From: Geosiphon pyriformis
Taxonomy: Eukaryota; Glomeromycota; Glomeromycetes; Archaeosporales; Geosiphonaceae
Length of the DNA: 27,949 nucleotides
Direction: 5' to 3'
Assembly: GCA_016748015.1 (NCBI GenBank)
Contig: JAAOMT010000502.1
Location: 878,912 to 906,860 of the forward strand
Position 1 is the first letter of the stretch. Each line of letters begins with the position of its first letter. Both the position numbers and the translations under genes were made by a program. Shown here one piece after another: positions 19,409 to 27,949 of this stretch. Under the pieces are notes generated by a model that saw nothing but the letters and a program-made list of their open reading frames with translations, had not been told where the DNA came from and searched no databases.

Positions 19409-22400
19409 CTATGCACTTATAAGAACTTTTATATCATTATTAATACCTAAAAAAAAGTTGCACAACTTATACAAACCAAAACTAACAGCAAAAGATTTGT
19501 AAATACCAAGCAGATGAACAGTTCCCATAGACAAAAGACCCAAATTGTTACACAAAACTATATCAATCAAACCAACATCTATAGTCAAACCAGTTTTCTT
19601 CAACTCTATCCTAAATTTAGCTCTAAACAACCACAACTTATTCCAATGTCTTTTAGTCAAACTATAAACAAAATCAACCACTATTGACAGCATCCTCTTT
19701 TGATCACTAAAAATATTAATTGCTTTATTTACCTATTTTCTAAAAACAAAACCTTTACACAAAACTATATAGACACTAACATCCAAAAAAAAGCAAATGT
19801 AATACCTTAGAAAATGATGTGCAGTTATCATTTGTCAAAGATTTCCAGAACTTAACATGATCCAATAAAATATTAATCCATGTATTAAAGTTATTTGGAC
19901 AAGTAAAAACGTGATTGGGTAGTTTAATATTACCACAAGATAGGCACAATACACTCGGATATGCTCTGTTGTAAAACTTTTTCCTTACTACAGTTGGTAA
20001 TCTTTTGTGAACAGCTTTTATTATATAAGTACAAAGAGTAACAGAAGTCTTGCTTGTAAACTCAGCCAACATGTGTGAATTTAGATGCCAAACTGCAGTA
20101 GTACCAGACCAGTCAATATCTGCAATGGAAGATTCATCCACTATTTTGGCATCAGGACTAGCTTCCCATTGAGCATGATACACAGACTGATAAACATTCT
20201 GAACAAAATAGCAGATATTCTCAGAAACAATCTGATTATCAGTCATAATAAACTTTTTATGAATTCCCACAAGAAGCAACAAACCAAAATGTGCAACTTT
20301 GCCCACCAGAACATTAGTCTTATCATTGCCCAAAACCCCTAAATGCTCCTTAATCTTTACCCACTTAACAAAAATGTTTTTAGTTTTGACCAAATTAGCA
20401 ATATAACATCTCTTTACTTAGCATTTATTACAAAAGTCCAGATAATCTAGTGTGAGTTCTGAAACATATGTATTTAGTATAGCTTAACTATCCAAATACA
20501 TAACTATAAAGCAATTAAAAGAAACACATTTTAAAGTTAAGACTATCATCTGTAATTAAGTTAACATAAAAGATAATAGTCCATGTATCTCAATGCCTAT
20601 GCTTATCTCAATGTCCAAAAAATAAGCTGCTGTTCTATCAGAAACTTTTGACATACCCAAGCATTTCAATAAGCCATCTATGTACACATTGAAGTTATTT
20701 GTTCACAGTTTATGCAAACTATCTTGAATATTCAAAAAAACATCCAAATACAATAGATCCAAATAACCCAAATCAGAGACTGACACAATAGAAACAACCA
20801 GAAGTTTGTTCATATAAGATAAAGCTCTCTTGAACCACAAAGAAACTGGGCCTTTAGGATCAAGTCTCTTTCAACAATAAAAGGTTTTCTATCCCATTAA
20901 CACTCTATATCTATCCAGCAGTCTGTTGTTAAAGGCAACACCAATATGATTCAAAGATCAAACCACACTAAAATAAAAATAATCTCACAAAATCTTAGAC
21001 ATAAAAAAGTAGCCAGAACCATGAAAAGCACTGAAAAGATTATTAATTAAGAAAATTTTGTTGTCCAAAAGCACTTTTACAGTACTTGCAAGAAAGTTAT
21101 TTGTAGAATTGACTATCAATTTAACAGAATATTATAGAGGGTTCACAAAAGTTTATCTTAAAATCTGCAAATCCAAAAAATAGTGCTTAAACAATTGCTT
21201 AAGAATTCCAGAAGAGTTAACAAATACCACCAATACAGTGATCTTATTTTTAGTCTGTAGTTATGCAAATGTCTTTAAACCATAAAAAGATGGATAATAT
21301 AGGGCTTTATTGGAGAAGTTTTTGAACAAACAGACTTTTAATTTTAATTTTCTTCTTATAATAACATCTTATCTTTGATATATTATCTTAGAAACAAAGC
21401 TAAATTGTGTTTGATAGCTAATAATGGGCTGCAAAACAGCCAAGACCAGATATAAAAATTGTTTATTAGATACAGCCTTCCTAAGAACCAAATTTAAGAA
21501 AAACCTAACATCAAACTGTGCTTTGACAAGACTAAGTTTGGACATGCTCTCTGTAGAAAAATAGATTTCCAAGTATTAATAATGTTTACTATGCTTGGTT
21601 ATTGAGATAAACTGTCCACAAATATGCAAGGAAGCAGAACCAATCCTTTAATTAATAGAAATAGCCACTGTTTTATCATTGTTAATAGAAATGTTATTTA
21701 TTCTAAAAAACTTATTAGCAATGTCTAAAATATGCTGCATCAAAGCTTGACCATTCTCCACCCAAATTGTGTCATCAACAAAAGCACTTGCCATGAAAAA
21801 AGAAAACCTGCCCTCACTAAATTCTAATCTGCCTGTTCTTGCCATAAAGTTAGTATTGACTTTGTAACTATATAAATGTTTTTGTCTTTTAACTTTACAC
21901 AATAAAGAATCATAAAAAATCCTTTAAAGAAGTAATAAAAACATCTCACCCTGATTAAACCTATTTAACACTTTGTAACTATTAGAGAGACCAAAATCAG
22001 TTATTATTTTGTTAACTCTGCTCTTATGTATATGTTCAAAAAACTTTATAAATCTCTCACATATCTTAACAAACTTCAAATTAGTTTCTAAATAATACCA
22101 TTTTACTAAATTGTATGCTTTTTGCATATCCTAAAGGACAAGCCAAATCTCATGGTCCTTTTTCAGAGCATCTTTTACTATTAAGCCAACAGCAAATACA
22201 GAAAACTGAGTAGAAGTATCCTTTAGAATAGAAAAGTTGTTACCACAAAAAATATTGTATTTAGAACAAAAAAAAAAAATGCAATCTGATAAAATTTTTG
22301 AAAAAATCTTTCTAGCTGTTTTAATCAGAGCAATAGGTCTTGTATTTGTTAAGACATCTTCTTATTCATATGGTTTAGAGATCATCAAGATTTATATCTT

Positions 22401-24072
22401 TTTCTAGAGATCAGAAACATTTTCACAAAATAAACAAAAATTCAGTAAATACAATAGGTATTTTAATATTATATTATCATAATGTATCCACAGTTCATTA
22501 GAAATTCCAGACAAGCCAGCTGCTTTGTCTTTAGGCAACTCATTAACAACTTGAATCAATTCACTCATACTAATTGCATCTATTACACCAGAGAAAACAC
22601 TCTCACCAACATAATTTAGGAGTACATATTGACAAGACTACATAGTGAAAAGCACTAATTATATCTCATACTCCTTTATTTACTCTACCATAATCTCATT
22701 TACCCTATTTTTTACTTTATTAGGTTTTAAAACCAACTCATTCCCAATTACTAAATAATTCAGAACAACTTTGTGGAAAGACTGTTCCAAAATACTCCTT
22801 ATTATGCTGTCTTTATTTGAATTGAAATTGTTCATGCACTTTTCAATTGCCTTTTTTATGGTTGTATCTTCTACTGTTTTAAATTCACAATATTTGGAAT
22901 TTCTGTACCTTTTCCTAACCAAAGACAGCTGCCTCTTATTTCTACACTATCACAAATCATATCTGTAATTTTTGAAGCCTTTTCATTATTTAAACTCAAT
23001 CATTTCTTGATAAGACAATTAAATACTGACAAATTGTCTGTTATTACACTTTTTACTATTTTAAAAACTAGCATCTCTATGTTAAAAAACTTTGAAGACT
23101 TCTTATTCTTTAAGTATTCAAAATCATTAAATCATTGTTTAAAGAGATTTCTATTAGCCAAAGTGATCATTACCCCTTTCAAAATCTCTCACATATTGTC
23201 TAAATTTCCCAAATTTTTTGCAATATCAAAGCTGTCCAAGACTTCAAACAAATTAGTAAAAACACTATTTTGAAAATGAGACCAATTAGCATTATTCAGA
23301 TTTTTAACTCTAAATTTCCAACAGTTTTTGTTAACTTGCTTACAAATTATAAACAAACATTTATCCAATAAACCACCAAGACCAAGATCAATCATAACAG
23401 TATTATGATTAGTATCAAAAAATCCAGTCACACTTCCAATATCCTAAGCCATTATAGAAGAGAAAAAATGTTCATTAACAAAAATATAGTTGATGGTTTT
23501 TTCCACACTTTGGGAATTGGACTACATTAATAGCTTGAAAACCACACCACTAAAAAAAGAGTTACATAAACCCAGATCAAAACATTTCCTAAAACTGGCA
23601 CTGTATCTTAACTTATTTTCATTGAAATTACCATCCAATACAACATAAAAGCTCAAATTGATTGCTTGGACAACAAAAAAGTTTATTGTGTTGGCCTGAC
23701 TAAATTGCATACCAGTTGAAGCATCAGCATACAAACCAATCAATATTACCAAAATCTTATTGCCAAATAGTAAATAAACTAAAATAAGACAATCTGGAAT
23801 TTCAGAGATATTGCAGACATATCAAGCCAAAGAATTATTTAACACAATAGTCACTTTAGCACTCATATATTCAGCATTCAACCCAGAAACAAAAACTTTT
23901 ATATCCTAAAACCTATTCTTAATCCAAAGTTGAGCCTGACATTTTAGCTTAGTCTCAATAAGAAAAAAAACCCAATTGTTAGACTCAATATGTCACCTTA
24001 TTATATCTTTTTGCTTAGCTAAATTGTTCATCTTTTGAATATTACATATAGCAATTCTTCAGATAAAGTCAT
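19409..24072 (-). pseudogene. LINE D ORF2 (endonuclease, RT, RNase H), disrupted
   Basis: ORF2 starts at ATG 24070-24072, next to the ORF1 stop. The endonuclease keeps Glu (IETKLK, about 23955) but has DGNFNEN for GGDFN, TINYIF for TIDYVF, and DTNH for DTDH, all Asp-to-Asn. RT motif A reads LVL-stop-DMQKAYNLV (TAG at 22131-22133), motif B FNQGEMFLLLL, and motif C AFVDDTIWVENGQ with both Asp kept (about 21765-21800). RNase H shows YLDS and KIKEHLGVLGN (His at 20343-20345), and the terminal zinc motif CLSCGNIKLPNHVFTC is intact (about 19905-19955). The end LLGIYKSFAVSFGLYK..LISA matches LINE A. Longest open pieces: 19776-20393, 21648-21902, 22680-22922, 23189-23431 and 23522-23752. Confidence 0.85.
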
Positions 24073-25070
24073 TTATTGAGAGAAAACTGATGTTAATAAA
24101 ACTGAACTGATATATAACAGATTTAACTTTACCAAAACCAAATTTACAGAAGTCTCAAGAGCTAACAACTTTAATTTCAGACTGTTTACTTTAGAGGTTA
24201 GAATTTTTGATCTACTTGAATCCAATACTAAAATAGCTTCATTTAGAACTGAAAAAGAAGTTATAAGAAAAACTTGCAGGACATCCAGAACCATATTCAA
24301 ATCTGAGTCCAAACTCAAAAGTGCAATCATAATAGGAGAGAGAAGATGAAGAATGGAGGCTTGAGATACCAGGACAAACATGCTTAATTTTTTTACAATA
24401 CCTGTTACTTGGTTAGCCAAAAGCTCCAAAGAATGTTTCAAGAAAGCCAGACAATTACTGATTGGAGAACTATTTTGAAAGACCAGATTGTTCACTCTAC
24501 CATATGAAGCACTAAAGAAGAAAGCACCAGAATCAAACTAAGAACTTTCAGAAAGAGCAGAAACAATTAAGACTATCTGTGTCTAGGATTTACTACCAAA
24601 AGCAACAGAACAAGAGATTAGCACACTTTTTTTACATATAACTTGGCAAGTTGGAGACAATTTACTTCTGAAATAAATCTTTTATAAGATTTTGTGAAAG
24701 ACATGACTAATACATCTGATGCATCATACTTCAAGGCAGAATGATCAAAGTGCTCATACTTTCTGCAATAAACCAAATCAAATCTAGCCCAAGAAAATTT
24801 AATTTCACTAAGGATTAGTTCCATATGAAAAGCAAAGTCAAGTTCCTTCTTAAATTTAAAATCAACCATAATGCAGCAGATCTTATTATTAGATTCAAGT
24901 AAATGATTGATAATACAAGTTTTTTTATCAGTCTTTTCTAACAAAGTACCCAAATTATAAGCCATTGTTTTCACAGACAGAATAAACAAAAATGTTCTGA
25001 ATTGATTTCTTAATGCCCAGATATTATGATCTCTTATGGCTTTGACTATTTGTATAGAGTTCTTCTTAAT
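24073..25070 (-). pseudogene. LINE D ORF1 relic (C-terminal half)
   Basis: The relic begins at the truncation point with LIKKNSIQIVKAIRDHNIW (compare LVEKNLVCVVLAINNKQMW in LINE A). An open stretch at 24618-24989 holds the former zinc knuckle YCRKYEHFDHSALKYD: in CX2CX4HX4C the second and fourth ligands are Tyr instead of Cys, while His is kept. A further open stretch at 24073-24495 (NCLAFLKHSLELLANQVTGI ... SKVNSLKLKLLALETSVN) matches the helical end of LINE A ORF1 and stops with TAA at 24073-24075. Confidence 0.8.
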
Positions 25071-25080
25071 TAAAAAAATG

Positions 25081-25089
25081 TGACATAAT
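25081..25089 (+). repeat. target-site duplication of LINE D, right copy
   Basis: TGACATAAT directly follows the truncated 5' end of LINE D and continues into LINE C sequence (cttatttagc, as in LINE A tcttatttagtc at 11139-11150). Confidence 0.75.
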
Positions 25090-26095
25090 CTTATTTAGCT
25101 ATTTTTATTAAAGTTTATAAAAGATTTATTATTGTTGATAATTTAATTATGTTAAGTAATGATTATTATTTTGTTTATAATATTTATTAAACTGTTTGTT
25201 ATACTTAATAAAAAGCAGATTTTGGTATAAAAATTGTAAATAACTTACTTATTTAAGATATAGATTAAGTTTGTATTGCTTTAATTTGGCATCTGAATTT
25301 TTATATGTTTTCTGAATTTGCTAGCAGATTTTTAACTGTTTTTTGTACATATTTAATAAAAACAGTTCATAAAAAATTACCAGTTATAATTAAAAAAAAA
25401 TTTTATAATAAGAATTACTTAAGTATTTTGTGCTTAATATGTAATAATATTAAACTGCTTAATCATGTTTTTATTTATTTGAAGAATACTTTTGTATAAT
25501 TTGAGATTTTGTTTGGTCATATTAAGCTGTAAAAATTTTTAATAAGAGGTTATTTTCTAGTATTTTTTTTAATATTATATAAAAATATTTGAAAATCTTA
25601 AATATTAATATTTATGTAATCTTGTACAAAAATTTTGTTTTTAAAAATTAAATAGATAAAACAATATTGATTTTTAATAATAATAAAAAGACTATATTAG
25701 TGGTAATTAATTTTGTTTATGGTTTAACCAAAAAACATTACAGTAAGTTATAAATATTTAAGTTTAAATTTAAAATAAATATAAAAAAATAGTCTGGTAA
25801 GTGATAAAAAAGTATTGTCTAATGTTTCTTATAGTCTGCTTAATTTTCTATTGGCTAAAATAATTTATTTGTTTAGTATTATTGAATTATTTGCCATTAA
25901 TTTTGGGTTGTATAGAGCTTATTTGTTTTTTTTAAGTATAAACAATAATATAAAGATTTGTATAAGTATATAATATTGTTTTAATTGACCCAACTAGTTA
26001 CATATAGTAAGTACATAAGCCATATTTAATTAAGATTATTTAATTTATTTCTTTGTATTAGATAGTGGTTGGGCTGCATTCATTAAATAAAATAC
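25081..26095 (+). mobile_element. LINE C, right half: ORF2 C-terminus and 3' tail
   Basis: The segment continues LINE C from the RNase H end. An open piece at 25305-25499 reads MFSEFASRFLTVFCTYLIKTVHKKLPVIIKKKFYNKNYLS, aligning with MYFIKALHHWLPVAVWKRLYNRSYPN in LINE A, followed by the terminal zinc motif CLICNNIKLLNHVFIY (last Cys now Tyr). Near 25880 the end block LFAINFGLYRAYLFFLSINNNIKI is still readable. The 3' tail ends around ttgggctgcattcattaaataaa at about 26090. Confidence 0.78.
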
Positions 26096-26498
26096 ATAGT
26101 TGATTTAAATTAATAAATATATGTAAAAAGTATTTATTAATATTAAGTTTATGTACAAAATTGGTTTTAATAAATAATAATTGAATTATACTTAATAAAA
26201 AAACCATTGTTTAATTTTGTTAAGTTGATATGTTACAAATATTATTACATTTTATAAGAAAAAAGTCAATTTGATTTTTTTTAAAAGCATTTTCTTAATT
26301 ACATTAACACAAATGTAATATTGTTATTGTCTTTTTAATGTGTTCTTTTATAAATGTATAAAGCAAAAAAAAACCCTGGGATTGGTTAATTTGTGACATG
26401 AACCACATTATATAATATATTGACATATCTTTTTTAGGTGTAAATAAGTGCCAAAATTTTATACAATTCCGCTTTTTCTCAACTATAGCCTATTAGTG
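26096..26498 (+). promoter_or_regulatory. spacer and presumed promoter of the terminal gene
   Basis: The part to about 26340 is A+T-rich and shows no gene. Closer to the gene lie an inverted CCAAT box (ATTGG, 26381-26385) and a TATA-like tract (about 26408-26420) some 80-90 bases before the ATG at 26499. Both motifs are short and common in such DNA, so the promoter call is tentative. Confidence 0.35.
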
Positions 26499-27949
26499 AT
26501 GGAAAACAACTCTACGGCCACAGACTTGGTGAACAAAAATATACTCACCCAGCAGGAAGCTTCTTCAAGAGAAGCAAACATGAATTCAACCAATAGTCCT
26601 GGTGAGCGACGCCATGTCACTACAAATAAAAAAAGATTTCTGCCGCCTCGCAAATTTGGTCCACTGGCGGAGGCCTTGGACATAACAACTGAAGAAACCA
26701 GTAAGGTCTTTTTTTACTTGAATTTCATTACCCTTCAACTTGAGAAGTTTTCTGTTACATTTTCAACCTTTTACTTCAAAGATGCAGCTACTAGGACCTT
26801 GTTTTCAGGCGTAGATATCGTCCTGATCAGCCCTGAAGAACAAGAACTCCACGATTGCGAGTTAATTGAAGAGGATAAAACTAGTGAGGAAGAGGGGGAG
26901 GGAGAGGCAAAGAGTTTTGAGAACGAAAATCAGATACAAAATAAAGAACCACTGAATGCATCCTTCGCGCTTTTCACTGAAGACCTGGAAAGTGGGTTGC
27001 GTAGTAAGTCACAAGAGGTAATATTTTAAATTATCATTTTTATACACGGCTTGGCGGCTGATCAATCACTCTATATAAAGAAAATAAGTTTCAGGTATGA
27101 ATTCATATTACTGTATCAAAAATACATAGGAGGAGATATTTTCAGCCAAATACGAGAAGCAGCATCGCAAACATGAGCTTGCAGAAAAGAAGCTCAAAAA
27201 TCGTGAACTTGAACGACTAACTTACGAGAGATATCAACAAAAACTTGCTGTTGAAAAGCTTCGTAATATGGAAATGAATCGATTAATACCAGTTGCAGCT
27301 TTACGAAGTGATAAAGAGTCTTCCTCCATCAATGCAAATGGACTAGAATTAATGCATAAGAAGCTACTTAGAGAGGCGGAAGACACTCTTAAGAGATATG
27401 ATGAATTAGGTCTGGGATTAGGAAAGAAGAGAAAGGCAGAAATGACAACAACCAGTGGCGAAACTAGCGAAAGCGATAATAGAAAATATGGGGTGGATAC
27501 GAAGAAGCCACGTAGGAAACGTGGGGACAGCGTTTCAAGTTCAGAAAACGCAAATTCTGTAATTTCGTCCCATGATTCTGCTGGATTTTCTGCATATTCA
27601 AATAGCGATAATCAGGAAAAACCAGTCATTTCCGTTACTCCTTTTGCTGCAAAGCATAACGAAGATTATTATACAGATAATAAGGCTACAGAGGGATCTT
27701 TAAAACGCAAGATGAAAGTCAAAATCAGCTCAAAGGGAGCCAAGAAGGAAGATCCTAATAGAGCCATTGAATTTTCTAATAAAAACCAAAGATTATACAA
27801 GGATAATTCGACAACGATTAATGATTCCCTCAATAATACTCCTAACAATTTCTATGGGAGACATTCAGGGATTAAAACCTTTATTCGACTGAACATTTCA
27901 AGACCTACCGGATATCGAAAAAGCTCTCGCTCCGCATTGGTATTTGGGG
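26499..27949 (+). CDS. partial three-exon host gene, charged probably nuclear protein (SAS4-like?)
   Basis: Proposed exons are 26499-26700, 26809-27017 and 27130 to beyond the window. The start MENNSTATDLVNK is the first ATG of the frame. Residues 1-68 hold a basic patch (KKRFLPPRKFGPLAEAL); 69-137 are acidic (EEDKTSEEEGEGEAKSFE). From 138 a long charged helix follows (EKQHRKHELAEKKLKNRELE ... AVEKLRNMEMNRL), then LMHKKLLREAEDTLKRYDEL, and basic nuclear-localisation-like clusters (GKKRK, KKPRRKRGD) in a Ser-rich region. The visible end is RKSSRSALVFG. The charged block and the RSxxxFG end recall, from memory, fungal SAS4-type or PEHE-like chromatin proteins; this is weak. The frame is free of decay signs, and codon use is ordinary, unlike the LINE relics. 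Confidence 0.7.
26701..26808 (+). other. probable intron 1, 108 bp, no in-frame stop
   Basis: Donor GTAAGG at 26701, a TACTAGG branch-like site about 18 bases before the acceptor, and a pyrimidine-rich acceptor gttttcag ending at 26808. The length is a multiple of three and the frame has no stop, so a simple reading joins it to the exons. The read-through peptide (VFFYLNFITLQLEKFSVTF and more) is hydrophobic and out of character with the charged protein. Splicing gives EALDITTEETS-VDIVLISPEEQ. Confidence 0.65.
27018..27129 (+). other. intron 2, 112 bp
   Basis: Donor GTAATA at 27018 follows codon GAG; acceptor ATAG ends at 27129. The join is phase 0 and gives SKSQE-EEIFSAKYEKQ, which opens into a frame that stays open to the window end. 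The tempting acceptor ttttcag at 27144 gives the wrong frame. The intron contains stops, so it must be removed. Confidence 0.75.

Larger units (their letters stand above)
19272..25080 (-). mobile_element. LINE D, minus-strand copy inserted into LINE C
   Basis: On the minus strand the element reads: ORF1 from its middle (25070), zinc-knuckle region, ORF1 end, TAAATG junction, endonuclease, linker, RT, connection, RNase H, terminal zinc motif, ORF2 stop (19409-19411), 3' UTR, and an A-rich tail that appears as T-rich sequence at 19271-19292. It lacks the 5' UTR and first half of ORF1, the usual 5' truncation of LINEs. Base composition and reading frames are intermediate between LINE A and the older B and C copies, so D is of intermediate age. 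Confidence 0.88.

Noticed and set aside
20085-20342. Plus-strand open frame of 85 codons within LINE D
   Set aside because: It is antisense to the RNase H end and terminal region of LINE D ORF2, which is the supported reading.
26448-26498. Upstream extension of the terminal gene (hydrophobic start like a signal peptide)
   Set aside because: It starts with GTG, which is not expected in a eukaryotic gene. The first ATG in frame is 26499, so the apparent signal peptide is probably leader sequence.

Overview
The window looks like the nuclear genome of a eukaryote, most likely an early-diverging fungus. The LINE proteins resemble those I associate with arbuscular mycorrhizal fungi (Glomeromycotina, Rhizophagus/Gigaspora type). 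That is recognition from memory, not a search. Supporting signs are very A+T-rich DNA, short GT-AG introns, AATAAA plus poly(A) tails, and stacked non-LTR retrotransposons. No rRNA, tRNA, CRISPR or bacterial operon is visible.

Layout. 1-350: unassigned DNA starting with a T run. 355-671: the 3' end of a plus-strand LINE with a poly(A) tail. 743-3750: a heavily decayed LINE ORF1 (RRM-like fold plus zinc knuckle) followed directly by a LINE-type 3' tail, with a 748-bp repeat inserted in it. 3751-5281: A+T-rich, no gene. 5294-12140: LINE A, full length, flanked by a perfect 12-bp target-site duplication; ORF1 and ORF2 (endonuclease, reverse transcriptase, RNase H, terminal zinc motif) are readable but broken by stops and frameshifts. 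12151-13236: A+T-rich, no gene. 13237-15630: decayed LINE B, with a second copy of the 748-bp repeat family where its middle should be. 15785-19271 and 25081-26095: two halves of decayed LINE C, split by the minus-strand LINE D (19272-25080). LINE C also carries a foreign segment at about 16150-17158. 26499 to the window end: the only ordinary host gene, three exons, running off the edge, for a charged, probably nuclear protein.

How the parts relate. Apart from the last gene, nearly everything recognisable is one LINE clade at different ages. Comparing copies shows decay dominated by C-to-T and G-to-A changes: Gln and Trp codons became stops, and Cys, His, Asp and Glu active-site codons became Tyr, Asn or Lys. 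A codon broken in one copy is often intact in another, so the ancestral residue can be read directly. No copy can encode complete proteins as it stands. I found no defence, biosynthetic or other novel multigene system. The most useful points are the nested insertion history, the two-copy repeat family with a 12-bp array expanded in one copy, the transition-driven decay, and an intron in the terminal gene that is easily read through as coding.
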